Below are positions 50,835-59,405 of a stretch of DNA of 64,000 bases, in pieces; position 1 is the stretch's first letter, and each line of letters opens with the position of its first letter. A program made the position numbers and the translations under genes. The notes below the pieces were generated by a model that saw only the letters and a program-made list of their open reading frames with translations, had not been told where the DNA came from and searched no databases. This DNA is from Elusimicrobiota bacterium. Lineage in GTDB: Bacteria > Elusimicrobiota > Elusimicrobia > Elusimicrobiales > UBA9959. The stretch is from the NCBI GenBank assembly GCA_026388155.1, contig JAPLKI010000020.1:1-64000 (forward strand), read 5' to 3'.

Positions 50835-51476
50835 ATGACTATAAAATTTAAATTCATTTTACCGGCTTTGTGCGCCTTTCTGGCCGCGTGCGCCACGCCG
50901 CGGGTGGCGCTTAACCCGCACGCCGACTTCACCTCCATACACCGCGTGGCCGTAATGACTTTCTCCGGCAACAAAGGCGACGTGGCCGCCGACCTGATGA
51001 CGCAAAGCCTGGTGGCCAGCGGAGCCAATGTGGTGGAACGCCAGCAGTTGAGCGCCGTTATGAACGAACTGCAGCTTTCTGTGTCCGGCAGTCTTGATCC
51101 GGCCACGATAAAACACATCGGGAAACTGCTGGGCGTGGATGCCATATTCATGGGCTCCGTGGCCGAAAGCTCGCCCGCGTCCAATTACATCGTCAACACT
51201 TCGCAGGTATCCCTTGCAGGGAACGTGACGCCGGTTTCCGGCGGGAACATATACTCCAACGGCTCGGTGCCGGGGCTCGACAACTCACAGCTGCTCAGCA
51301 CTACCGCCAGCGTTTCGCTGGTGTCCCGCATGGTGGAAGTGGAAACGGGCTCGATTTTCTGGTCGGGCTTCATGAGCTACGAGGGCTTTGATCTTCCTTC
51401 GGCCATGTCAGGCATAACGGATGCCTTCGCAAAATCGCTTTCCCCCATCTGGCCTGACCTGATAGTAAAAAAGTAA
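50835..51476 (+). CDS. FlgO/CsgG-like lipoprotein
   Basis: 213 residues. Lipobox PALCAFLAAC. VAVMTFSGNKGDVAADLMTQ, SGANVVERQQLSAVMNELQL and KLLGVDAIFMGSVAESSP match the N-terminal domain of CsgG, FlgO and relatives. Distant to the protein at 28246-29172. No flagellar or curli genes are nearby. The gene ends at a strong terminator. Confidence 0.8.
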   Translation: MTIKFKFILPALCAFLAACATPRVALNPHADFTSIHRVAVMTFSGNKGDVAADLMTQSLVASGANVVERQQLSAVMNELQLSVSGSLDPATIKHIGKLLGVDAIFMGSVAESSPASNYIVNTSQVSLAGNVTPVSGGNIYSNGSVPGLDNSQLLSTTASVSLVSRMVEVETGSIFWSGFMSYEGFDLPSAMSGITDAFAKSLSPIWPDLIVKK

Positions 51477-51489
51477 CTCCCCTATAAAA

Positions 51490-51533
51490 CAAAAAGCGCC
51501 CGGCTGCCAACTAAAGCAGCCGGGCGCTTTTTA
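51490..51533 (+). terminator. Intrinsic terminator after the FlgO-like gene
   Basis: AAAAAGCGCCCGGCTGC and GCAGCCGGGCGCTTTTT form a 17-base stem with an 8-base loop. Symmetric, so it can end transcription from either side. Confidence 0.93.
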
Positions 51534-51545
51534 ATGGCTTATAAC

Positions 51546-51589
51546 ATCTATTCGCCATTCGCTCTTCGCTATTCACTGCTTTATTCTAT
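51546..51589. repeat. Heptamer-period repeat (ATTCGCC/ATTCGCT words)
   Basis: CTATTCGCCATTCGCTCTTC and GCTATTCACTG words in seven-base steps, between the terminator and the deacetylase stop. Same vocabulary as 14183-14228 and 32096-32134. Confidence 0.6.
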
Positions 51590-52444
51590 CCCTTTCGTGT
51601 AGCGGGCAAAATCCTCAAGCCGGCCGAAGGAAAAGCCCTTTGCCCTGAGCGCCGGCACGGCTTTTTCAAGCGCTTCAAGCTCGTGCCATTCGGGGTGGTT
51701 GAAATGCATTATTACGATCGCGCCGTGCCTGGCCTGTTTGAGTATGGAGCTTTTCATATATTTAGCCGAGGCAAAAGGTATATAGTCGCCTGAAACTATA
51801 TCGTAGCTTACCACTTCCATGCCCAGGTGCTGCGCCACCAGGGCGCTTGCCTCGTCGGTGTAGGCCGTGGCCGAACGGAAAAAAACGGGGCGGCGGCCGG
51901 TCAAAGCCGCTATCTTGCGGGAATTGAGTTCCATTTCGTCTATGACATCGCCGATGCCGCGGGTCGCCACCATACCGAACTTGCTTTGTCCGGTTATGGA
52001 ACATACCCTGTGCAAAAGCCCGTGATTTTCTATTTCAAAGAGCGGGTCTTTTGCCAGGTTTTTGAAAATTTCAGGATTTCTGTCTATCCAGAGGCCGGTG
52101 ACAAAAAGCGTGGCGGATATTTTCTCGCGGCGCAGATAATCTATAAGCTTCGCGTTGTAGCCGCTGTGGCGTCCGCCGCAGGCGTCAAAGGTAAGAGCGA
52201 TGACTTTCTGGCCCGTATCCAGTTTGTTTCGCGTGCCGCGCACGGACTCCCCGAACCGTCCAGGGGTATGATCTTTTAACTGTGCAATGAGCCGGTTTTT
52301 CAGCGCCAGATAATCCGGCGTATACAGGGATTGAAGGGCATTGCCCGCATGTCCGACCGTTTTTTTCGCTTCAGCCGTGATAGGCGCCGTCAAAGAGGCG
52401 CTTAAAGCCGCGATTAAAAAAAATTTTATATCTATATTAAACAT
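51581..52444 (-). CDS. Secreted polysaccharide deacetylase (NodB-like)
   Basis: 287 residues; signal KFFLIAALSASLTAPITAEA. NodB fold motifs: VIALTFDACGG (normally TFDDG; the second Asp is Ala), SATLFVTG, ENHGLLHRVC (metal His pair), FFRSATAYTDEA in place of R-x-P-x-G, and IVIMHFNHPEW with the catalytic His. The metal site looks preserved apart from the TFDD change, which some family members share. It should remove acetyl groups from an envelope polysaccharide. Confidence 0.82.
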   Translation of the reverse strand: MFNIDIKFFLIAALSASLTAPITAEAKKTVGHAGNALQSLYTPDYLALKNRLIAQLKDHTPGRFGESVRGTRNKLDTGQKVIALTFDACGGRHSGYNAKLIDYLRREKISATLFVTGLWIDRNPEIFKNLAKDPLFEIENHGLLHRVCSITGQSKFGMVATRGIGDVIDEMELNSRKIAALTGRRPVFFRSATAYTDEASALVAQHLGMEVVSYDIVSGDYIPFASAKYMKSSILKQARHGAIVIMHFNHPEWHELEALEKAVPALRAKGFSFGRLEDFARYTKGIE

Positions 52445-52514
52445 AAGCCCTTAGCAGGCGCTTCATTTGTGTCTAAAGTTTCCGAACGCCATAAAAAAGT
52501 TGCAAAGAAAACCT

Positions 52515-52637
52515 CTATCGCTATAATAACAAAAAGCGGCGGTATTTTTATCAATTTTTCCATAGTTCCCCCACCGGGCGGGCGGGAACTTTTCTAAATT
52601 TCAGAAAAACGCTCTCTTTTTGTTATTATAGCGGTAG
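52515..52637. repeat. 123-bp inverted-repeat element in a 323-base gap
   Basis: Arms 52515-52536 and 52616-52637 are complementary at 21 of 22 bases (CTATCGCTATAATAACAAAA and its partner). Each arm contains TATAAT in one orientation. Between them AGTTCCC-N13-GGGAACT forms a second hairpin. The rest of 52445-52767 shows nothing else. It may be a MITE or a paired promoter/operator structure. Confidence 0.55.
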
Positions 52638-52767
52638 GGCTGTGTTTTAGCGACTTTCAAGCGAAGAAATGGGGGGAGTCTTCTCGGCGGATACACGCGG
52701 TAAGCGTTCTTATATTTACCACAGATAGACTGCAAATTCGATAACCTTAAAAAAAACAGGATAACTT

Positions 52768-53622
52768 ATGGCAACTATATTTTCCGATGTGCTGACCCAG
52801 TTAAGGAAGGATAACGGATTTTCCACGGCTTACAGCTTTTACCACGATAACGGCGGGGCGCCGGTGCTGATGGTCTCCTACCGCAAATATCTCCTGATGG
52901 AACAGGGAAAGATCCTGCCTGTTATAGACAGGTTAAGGCGACTTTTTTTCGCCTTGCGGCTGCACCCGCAGAGTCCTCAGGCCAACAGCCTGGTAGTCGC
53001 CTGGCTTAAAACCATGGCCGGGGAGGATAATTATCGGGATATATTGGAGCCGATCGTTTCATCGAAGGCTGAAGTAAAAGGGGTATCCCCGCTTCATACG
53101 GCGTTGAAAAAGAGCATGGCTGATAATAAATATTTCATGTCCCCGGACCAACTGGCCGTAGTAGTTTCCAGCTTTGATACATACCTTTGTTATCTGGCCA
53201 TGTCCAGCGAAACGGGGGTTTGTACGGTTGATGCACTGGCCAAGAGCCTCAGTATTAATAAAACAGCCGTGACAAAAGCGGTAAAGTCCCTTGCTGGGGC
53301 CAAAATATTGAAAGAGGTTAAAAAGGGGGCTTACAAATGCCCTCTGTCATCATATTCTTCCGTTGACTTCCCTCATATGGATCTCATGGCTGCGGATGTG
53401 AGGGGTAAGCTGAAGGAGTATATGCGTCAACTGGCCGCCTCCGGCAATACCGAATGGTTCAGCGCCTGCACCATCCGCGCTGACGCCGCGGTCTTTAAGG
53501 GTTATATTCCGCTGCTGCAAATGAGTGTGCACGCGGCCAAAACCTATGAGATTTCACAGAAAACAAATAAGTCCGCCCTCTTCATGGTAGAGGGACGAGT
53601 AACCAAACTGCGGGATTTTTAA
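52768..53622 (+). CDS. Winged-helix DNA-binding regulator of unknown class
   Basis: 284 residues. The middle holds a MarR-like winged helix (CTVDALAKSLSINKTAVTKA then VKSLAGAKILKEVKKGAYKC, about residues 152-192). The N-terminal 65 residues (FSDVLTQLRKDNGFSTAYSF) resemble a compact helical domain. The C-terminal part is alpha/beta and ends in KSALFMVEGRVTKLRDF. I do not recognise the family. It is followed by repeat copy B and a long gap before the secreted cluster. Confidence 0.6.
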   Translation: MATIFSDVLTQLRKDNGFSTAYSFYHDNGGAPVLMVSYRKYLLMEQGKILPVIDRLRRLFFALRLHPQSPQANSLVVAWLKTMAGEDNYRDILEPIVSSKAEVKGVSPLHTALKKSMADNKYFMSPDQLAVVVSSFDTYLCYLAMSSETGVCTVDALAKSLSINKTAVTKAVKSLAGAKILKEVKKGAYKCPLSSYSSVDFPHMDLMAADVRGKLKEYMRQLAASGNTEWFSACTIRADAAVFKGYIPLLQMSVHAAKTYEISQKTNKSALFMVEGRVTKLRDF

Positions 53623-53626
53623 TTCC

Positions 53627-53859
53627 TTAACCTGAATCCTGCAGTTCAAGGTTATTCTCATTTGAAAACATAAGGAACAAAAATATGCAATACCTGCGTA
53701 GGTGCCGTATAGGGGCCTATGGCCATCAGACGGCCAGGATTCCCCGCTTTGCGGGTCGCAAATCAAGCGCATTGCGCGCAGAATTTGCGAGGGTGTATGC
53801 CGCGCGCAGCGCACCTGAGCTCCGCGAAGGGAAAAATTCAATTGAATTTTTCAGGTTAA
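53627..53859. repeat. TTAACCCGAA-type interspersed repeat, copy B (233 bp)
   Basis: Left end TTAACCTGAATCCTGCAGTT; right palindrome AAATTCAATTGAATTT then TCAGGTTAA. The interior matches copy A (ATTCCCCGC, GCATTGCGCGC, GTATGCCGCGC, GAGCTC) and copy E, and contains 53713-53735, identical to 16-38. Mosaic of shared modules; small frames inside are not genes. Confidence 0.8.
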
Positions 53860-54305
53860 GCGTGCCCGCCGCCTTTCCGCTAAACTCTATTCAGAAAGAA
53901 CACCGGTCGTTTTGAGGGAGTGAGGTCGTGAACACCGCTCCCCACTATTGATTTGTGTCGCCGGATATTTTTTCCACAAATTTTAAAATTCCAAAACAGG
54001 ATCGAAAGGCTAAATTTTTAATGGTTTAGTCCATGTCCCACCTCCGACGGACGTCAGCGCAATGCTGGCGTTCCCGCCCTCCTGATGATGACCCTGGCGG
54101 TCACTGAAACTGTTTTTTCAACATAAATTTAACGTAAACCGAACGGGCAATACGTATGAGAAGGAATACGGCGTCCGCGTGAGCATTCCGCCTCATGTGG
54201 AAACACCGTCTACTCGCTAGAATATATATGCAGCCAAACCCGGGAAGAAAAACAACAGCGTTCACTAGCACTTCCGGGACCGGTAATTAAGGAGAATAAT
54301 AAAGC
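53860..54305. other. Gene-free region upstream of the secreted cluster
   Basis: No credible gene. Holds a hairpin GTCAGCGCAATGCTGGC (about 54054-54070), a direct repeat (54089-54147, repeated at 56893-56952), and CTCGCTAGAATATATATGC (about 54214-54232), which may include a -10 for the following genes. Confidence 0.5.
54089..54147 (+). repeat. Flanking direct repeat, left copy
   Basis: Begins TGACCCTGGCGGTCACTGAA and ends AACGTAAACCGAACGGG. The same ends, with a diverged middle, occur at 56893-56952 beyond the three-gene secreted cluster. TGACC-n-GGTCA is itself a dyad. Confidence 0.75.
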
Positions 54306-54335
54306 ATGAAAAAGTCAATAAAGGAGAAAAATAAA

Positions 54336-54821
54336 ATGGAACATAAAAACGTAGGTCGTTTCTTAGCGCTGGCTTTGCTGATCGGGGCCGGCTTTGTGTC
54401 GGGCGCTGTGGCTTCGCCGCCCCAGGCTCCGGTGTCGGCGGCAAACTGTCAGAAAATTACCCGGGGCAATGGCGCCTGGATAGGTTCGGTCTGCCCCGTT
54501 GCCGGCCAGCTCGGTAACAATGTGGTTGGCGTTGATGTGTTTTACTGGGGATACCTAGCCAACCAGGAACTGCCTTTCGGCGGCGCCACGCCGACTGTGC
54601 AGGTCTACATCAAGAATGACGCCGGCCGGTTCATAAATACGCCTCTTCACAGGGACAGCAACTCTTACCTCACCAGCCCTGCCAACGGGTCTTTTTTCTA
54701 CGGCAGGTATCTCACTGCCTTACCCCGGGACGGCGCAGTGAATTTGGAGATGTATTTCCAATTCAACGGACAGGAAGACAGCGATTACGGCCTGAATTAC
54801 CTGGCCCGGCTTAGTTTCTAA
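54336..54821 (+). CDS. Secreted protein of unknown function (cluster gene 1)
   Basis: About 161 residues from ATG 54336 (AAAGGAG, 9-base spacing); an in-frame ATG at 54306 also has AAGGAG and would add ten Lys-rich residues. Signal FLALALLIGAGFVSGAVAS. The mature part has two cysteines (AANCQKI, GSVCPV) that may form a disulfide, and a beta-rich pattern (VQVYIKNDAGRF, SFFYGRYLT, LEMYFQFNG). No family is recognised. First of three consecutive secreted genes. Confidence 0.6.
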   Translation: MEHKNVGRFLALALLIGAGFVSGAVASPPQAPVSAANCQKITRGNGAWIGSVCPVAGQLGNNVVGVDVFYWGYLANQELPFGGATPTVQVYIKNDAGRFINTPLHRDSNSYLTSPANGSFFYGRYLTALPRDGAVNLEMYFQFNGQEDSDYGLNYLARLSF

Positions 54822-54896
54822 AACCTAACTGGTATTGATAGTTGTTGATGAAAATAGTTGGACAGCAGGTCTTTTGGCGCTGTTAGGCTTGTCTGA

Positions 54897-54943
54897 TAAC
54901 CCCGCCGTTCATCCCCGAGGTTGTAAAACCCGGGGATGGGCGG
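54897..54943 (+). other. Strong hairpin between cluster genes 1 and 2
   Basis: CCCGCCGTTCATCCCCG pairs with CGGGGATGGGCGGG across GAGGTTGTAAAACC. There is no T-run, so it may be a stability or processing structure rather than a terminator. Confidence 0.5.
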
Positions 54944-54993
54944 GCGTCAGGGGAATGGATTCAATTGTAAAGCGATATAAGGAGAAAAACACA

Positions 54994-55962
54994 ATGAACA
55001 AGATAATACTTTCGGTAATAGCGGTCGCGGTAAGTTCAAGTTTTGTCAACGCATTCGAGCTGGAGAATGTAAGCGCGAAAGATATAGTTAAACTGACGCA
55101 GACCGGACAAATAGTTGTTCCCGCCGCCCAGCCCTTGCGGGGAGCGGTGGGCATTGATCAGGACTGGCAAAATCAGGACTGGGAACATGCTGTTCTTAAG
55201 GCGACCGACGGGACTCAAATAAACATTGATTACCTGGCCCGCGGGCTTGATTCGGACCCGAATTTCGGCGATACCGCGTATGTGTTTGCGGATCCGGTAT
55301 GGGTAAGCGTTTCAAATCCGCGCTTCAGCGGGGGTGAAACGGTCATAGTGGAGCTTAGCGGCAACCCTGATGAATCGCTCAGGCTGGTATATGCGGGCGG
55401 CGGACGTTTTATCGGCAAGACTGCGCGCAGCGTCACGCTGCTTTTCCACCACCATGGCGTTGATTATCCCCAGAAACAGAAACTTTCCGTGAAGGTTTTC
55501 GGGGAACCGCTTACGGACCCGGTCAGCGGAACGGACACTTTTACGCTCAGTCTGCCGGCACACAACAATACTTCCAAGGTTGTTTCTGAAGCCGCGCTCT
55601 CGGACGTCAAAGCGGCCGAAAGTTTTAGCTACCAATGTGCCAGTCTGGACAACAACGGGCCTTACGGAATAAGAGAAATAAAACTTGAGGTCAATGGTCG
55701 TAATAAACCGCTATTGTTCACTTTTAAGGCCAATAAAGAAGTGACCGAAAAGTACTTAATTGACGCCGCATACACCCCAAAACCGGGCAGTTCATTGGAG
55801 GGCTTTCTTAAGGCTAATGGAAAAGATCCGGATCATACGGCTTATACCGAGGGCACGATAACTCCGTTCTATATAGAGGGCCAGCTTCTGCTCGGGAAAG
55901 GCGGAGTTATAAAGACTTCCGGCGCGGGATATTCCTGGGCCAGATATTCCTGTGTGCGTTGA
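54994..55962 (+). CDS. Secreted protein of unknown function (cluster gene 2)
   Basis: About 322 residues from ATG 54994, with AAGGAG 9 bases before it; the longer frame to 54835 runs through the hairpin and is rejected. Signal KIILSVIAVAVSSSFVNA. The middle is beta-rich (VWVSVSNPRFSGGETVIVEL). The C-terminal about 110 residues start FSYQCASLDNNGPYG and end YSWARYSC, bracketed by Cys, and resemble the repeated unit in the next protein (F-x-C start, FKAN motif). Function unknown; a periplasmic or surface binding role is a guess. Confidence 0.65.
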   Translation: MNKIILSVIAVAVSSSFVNAFELENVSAKDIVKLTQTGQIVVPAAQPLRGAVGIDQDWQNQDWEHAVLKATDGTQINIDYLARGLDSDPNFGDTAYVFADPVWVSVSNPRFSGGETVIVELSGNPDESLRLVYAGGGRFIGKTARSVTLLFHHHGVDYPQKQKLSVKVFGEPLTDPVSGTDTFTLSLPAHNNTSKVVSEAALSDVKAAESFSYQCASLDNNGPYGIREIKLEVNGRNKPLLFTFKANKEVTEKYLIDAAYTPKPGSSLEGFLKANGKDPDHTAYTEGTITPFYIEGQLLLGKGGVIKTSGAGYSWARYSCVR

Positions 55963-56095
55963 GTGCACCGACTACCCATGAGTTTAGGAAGCCGGAGCAG
56001 ATTGGAATTGCCGTGCCGCAGCCCGCAAAGGAGTTGTATCTCAAAATACGGGTGCGGCCGGTAAAATTGAAAAATTAAAATAAAAGGAGAAAATA

Positions 56096-56827
56096 ATGCG
56101 GAAATTAATAGTTGTACTCAGTATCGCGGCGATGGTAAATCCGGCCTGGTCATTCGCTCTTGAACTTGAGCGGACAGGCTTAGAGACGATGAAAAGCATT
56201 GAGATAACCGTTCCGGAGGCCACTAAAGCTTCTGAAGCGGCCCCTTTTCAGTCAGGCTCGAAGTTCGCCTGCATGAGCGCCGGGTCCAATGTGCTTTTCG
56301 ATCTAAAGGTCACTGATGTGGGCGACGAATCCGGCGAAGTAGTTGTAAACTCCGGCGGCGCCCCCAAAACATTTAAGGCCAACTATAAGAACGGCCGTTT
56401 TGTTTTTGGGGACACCATGGACTCGGTCATTGAACTGCCTGCCCCCGGTTACTTTGAGTGGGTTATCGGTACTGTTCAGCATGACGGCTCAAATGGAAAG
56501 CTCATATGCCAGTACGGCAAAGCTGTAAATCAGACCATTCCCGCTACGTTAGAATCTCGCAGCGCGTTTTCCTGCATAGGGACCCGTTCCGAAAAAATGT
56601 ACGACCTGGATATAGTCGATGTGGGAGATGAATCCGGCAAAGTTGTAATAAACGCCGGCGGAGCCCCTGAGACATTTAAGGCCAACTACAAGAACGGCCG
56701 TTTCATTTTCGGCAAATCGCTGATCGAACTTGACCAGCCTTACTGGTACGAATGGACGACCGGCAAAGCCGTGGATGTTAAAGGCTTGAGCGAGCCTCTT
56801 GTCTGCAAATCCAGGAAATACGAGTAA
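56096..56827 (+). CDS. Secreted two-repeat protein of unknown function (cluster gene 3)
   Basis: 243 residues; AAAGGAG before the ATG; signal KLIVVLSIAAMVNPAWSFA. Two tandem domains of about 85 residues: the first with FACMSAGSNVLFDLKVTDVG and TFKANYKNGRFVFG, the second with FSCIGTRSEKMYDLDIVDVG and TFKANYKNGRFIFG. The DNA copies are also alike (about 56316-56410 and 56618-56712), so the duplication is fairly recent or under conversion. Each unit is bracketed by two Cys, probably a disulfide. No known family. Confidence 0.7.
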   Translation: MRKLIVVLSIAAMVNPAWSFALELERTGLETMKSIEITVPEATKASEAAPFQSGSKFACMSAGSNVLFDLKVTDVGDESGEVVVNSGGAPKTFKANYKNGRFVFGDTMDSVIELPAPGYFEWVIGTVQHDGSNGKLICQYGKAVNQTIPATLESRSAFSCIGTRSEKMYDLDIVDVGDESGKVVINAGGAPETFKANYKNGRFIFGKSLIELDQPYWYEWTTGKAVDVKGLSEPLVCKSRKYE

Positions 56828-56847
56828 TTATACGGAACTGTGTAAGC

Positions 56848-56881
56848 AAAAAACCCGGGCCTTAACAACCCGGGCTTTTTA
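56848..56881 (+). terminator. Intrinsic terminator after the secreted cluster
   Basis: AAAAAACCCGGG and CCCGGGCTTTTT with a 9-base loop, followed by ATTA. Confidence 0.8.
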
Positions 56882-57249
56882 TTAGCTGCTAGTGACCCTG
56901 GCGGTCACTGAAACGGCTTTTTAACCTCCGGTCCTAACGTGAACCGAACGGGTGTCCCGCCAGTCGCGGACAACGCCATAGGTAGGGGAAACCGCAGTGC
57001 GGTGTCCCCTGTGACTAATTTCACGGAAGGGGTGCCGCCGCGACAGGCCCCGCACCTTGGCCCTTGGAAAAAGTGCGCGACAGGCCAGAGGCACTATGGG
57101 AAAATCCCCCGGAAAGGGTCCCGCCAAAAGTCGGGTCGTTTTTATGAAATTTTGCAAAGTCCCCCCGCGCCCTTAGGTTTTCCGGGTGTGTAAGAGGATG
57201 GAGAGTTGTTTGTTTTAGTCCGAATTCTTCAGTTGGCCGTCTGAGGCAT
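56882..57249. other. Gene-free region with direct repeat and partial interspersed repeat
   Basis: Holds the right copy of the flanking direct repeat (56893-56952) and, at its far end, TAGTCCGAATTCTTCAGTTG (about 57215-57234), the reverse complement of the right end of repeat copy D. The GC-rich middle (about 56950-57180) has no credible gene. Confidence 0.5.
56893..56952 (+). repeat. Flanking direct repeat, right copy
   Basis: TGACCCTGGCGGTCACTGAA ... AACGTGAACCGAACGGG, about 2.8 kb from its partner at 54089-54147. Confidence 0.75.
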
Positions 57250-59205
57250 TTATTTCTTTATCGGGATATGGAAGAAGAACCGGGAACCGACCCCGAGCTC
57301 GGACTCGATACCCATCTCGCCGCCGTGCCTCTGGACTATCTCCCGCGCGATCTTCAGGCCCAGGCCGAAACCGGCCTTGCGCATGCCCTTGGCCGCCTCT
57401 GTCTGGAAGAAGCGCTCCCACACGCGGGGCAGGTCTTCCTTGGAGATGCCGATGCCGGTGTCTATCACGCTGACGAAAACCTTGTCGGGGGCGGTTTCCA
57501 CTTTTATGGTTATCCTGCCGCCTTCCTTGGTGTACTGGATGGCGTTGGTGCAGAGGTTCTGTACCACCTGGCCTATGCGGGCGTCGTCGCCGGCCAGCGG
57601 CGGAAGGACGGGCGGGATCTCCATGCCGAAGTGCAGGTTCCGTTTCTGGGCCGCTATCTCTACGCGTGCGCACACGTCCTGGACTACCGCAAGCAGGTTC
57701 AGCGTCCCTATGTCCACGCGCAGTTTGCCGGATTCTATAGCGGCCAGGTCAACCAGGTCGGAGATCAGGACGTTGAGCGTTTTCGCCGAGGTCTGGATGT
57801 TGGATGCGTATCTTTGTTCGCTGGGCATTGCCTTGAGCTTGCCGGTCAGGACCTCGGAGTAGCCGAGGATGGCGGTCAGCGGGCTCTTTACGTCGTGGGC
57901 CACCGTGGCGAAGAAATTCTTCTGGAAGCCGTTAACCGCGGCCAGCTGCCGGTTCAGTTCCTGCATCTCTTTGAGCAGGCGCGCGTTCTCCAGCAGCAGG
58001 AAGCGCCGCTCCAGGGCCCTCTCCACCGAAAAAATGAGGCGCGAGGCCTCTACGGGCTTCAAAAGCGCGTCGTCCAGTCCAAGCTCCACGACCTGGCTGA
58101 CCCCCTGCAGCGCGGCCTGAAGAGGATACCGGTCCACCATGAAAATTATGCGCAGGTCGGGATCCCGTTCGCGCAGCTTCTGGGCGAGTTCCGCCCCTGA
58201 ATGCTGCGCGAAGGTGATCGCAGTGCCGATGACCGCAAGATGGAATGCCCCCTTTTCACAGATCTTCAGGGCCTCCTCGCCGTCCATAAAAGGGGTGACC
58301 TCGTAGCCCGCGCTCGCCAAGGCCTGGTCCAGGGAGGTCAGGCTCGGCTTGAAACTATCCAGCAGGAGGATGCGCCCCTTCTCCTTGGGGCGGACTGCGG
58401 CGCCTTCGCTGCTGTCGATCAGGATGGCGGCGATGCGCCCGGCCTGTTCCCGCGGAAGGGCCACGGGATGACTGTCCTTAAGCGCCTGGATCGCGTAGCG
58501 CACCATATCCGTGCCCGATATGAGATAGCAGACGGCCTCCGGAGTCGCGGTCCGGATGCGGGAGTCCAGCAATCCGGCCTCCTCCGGGATCCCGGCAAAC
58601 AACACCACCACAACATTGCCCGGGAGCTGCGCGGGCTCTTCGGGCGCGGCTTCTTTTTCTACGCCCAGGCGTGACCAGAAGTTCTTGGGCTTCGTGGGCT
58701 GGGGGGCGTGAGCGCGGGCCTCGTTCTGCTGGTAAACCAACTCAACCAGGCCATTGGTGGATTCCAGGTACACAGGCTGAACTCCGGCCTGCTGGAAAGC
58801 GCCCTGCACGGCCGCTGTCGTGAACAGGACCTGGTCGGCCAGAATGACTACCGGACGGTTCGTGACCCTGATCTGATCCGCGAACCCCACAGGCAGCGGC
58901 CAGCCCAGACGGCGCAGCGGCGAGGAGACGCCCGGCGCATTGCTGCCGATGGTCTCCAGCGTGAAGAGATGGACCTTGGGGTTTTGTTTATGTAAGGCGA
59001 GGAAAGCCTCGCGCTCGGTCGGGGCGACCCGGCCGAAGTCCACCACCAGGGCGGTACAATCGCCGGCGGCCAGCCGGTCAGCCGCGTATTTCAGGGTCGG
59101 CACGCAGACGAGCTCGAGGCCCCTGCTCGACATGGACGGCTTCATCTCGTCAAGGAGTTCCTTTCCGCTCGTGACCACCAGGACGCGGCCCTTGAGATCG
59201 GTCAT
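57250..59205 (-). CDS. Histidine kinase with three degenerate receiver-like domains
   Basis: 651 residues, no membrane helix. Three receiver-like segments: about 5-90 (RVLVVTSGKELLDEM, one Asp in ALVVDFG), about 115-265 (VVVVLFAGIPEEAG) and 277-395 (RILLLDSFKPSLTSLDQALA) where the phospho-Asp position is Gly (HLAVIGTAI, G327). None has a full acidic pocket. Then a helix leads to HisKA with phospho-His H437 in FFATVAHDVKSPLTAILGYS and a complete ATPase domain (NLCTNAIQYT, DTGIGISKEDL, GFGLGLKIAREIVQRHGG). A cytoplasmic sensor whose N-terminal domains probably act by binding rather than phosphorylation. Confidence 0.85.
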   Translation of the reverse strand: MTDLKGRVLVVTSGKELLDEMKPSMSSRGLELVCVPTLKYAADRLAAGDCTALVVDFGRVAPTEREAFLALHKQNPKVHLFTLETIGSNAPGVSSPLRRLGWPLPVGFADQIRVTNRPVVILADQVLFTTAAVQGAFQQAGVQPVYLESTNGLVELVYQQNEARAHAPQPTKPKNFWSRLGVEKEAAPEEPAQLPGNVVVVLFAGIPEEAGLLDSRIRTATPEAVCYLISGTDMVRYAIQALKDSHPVALPREQAGRIAAILIDSSEGAAVRPKEKGRILLLDSFKPSLTSLDQALASAGYEVTPFMDGEEALKICEKGAFHLAVIGTAITFAQHSGAELAQKLRERDPDLRIIFMVDRYPLQAALQGVSQVVELGLDDALLKPVEASRLIFSVERALERRFLLLENARLLKEMQELNRQLAAVNGFQKNFFATVAHDVKSPLTAILGYSEVLTGKLKAMPSEQRYASNIQTSAKTLNVLISDLVDLAAIESGKLRVDIGTLNLLAVVQDVCARVEIAAQKRNLHFGMEIPPVLPPLAGDDARIGQVVQNLCTNAIQYTKEGGRITIKVETAPDKVFVSVIDTGIGISKEDLPRVWERFFQTEAAKGMRKAGFGLGLKIAREIVQRHGGEMGIESELGVGSRFFFHIPIKK

Positions 59206-59405
59206 CAGGAAAGCTCCTGTATAAGGTTGGCTGTGAAACGGGCCGGCCGGAGGGAGCCGGACAAGGGCTTCAGGCCCCGCAGCGGCAGGGCGCGCAAGGC
59301 GATACCGGCGCGGACCTCGATGATATGTCTTTGGGGAGAAATTGCAGGCAACATAAGAGCGATCATAAACTTTCCTTGTATCTAATCTTCCGGACGCCGC
59401 CGCTC

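Noticed and set aside
53685-53915. Plus-strand frame inside repeat copy B
   Set aside because: It translates a mosaic repeat that is non-coding in its other copies.
54835-54993. Longer N-terminus for cluster gene 2
   Set aside because: It would run through a strong hairpin, while ATG 54994 has a good ribosome-binding site and signal peptide.
57268-58200. Long plus-strand frame opposite the histidine kinase
   Set aside because: The minus strand has a complete kinase core; the opposite frame has no recognisable motif.
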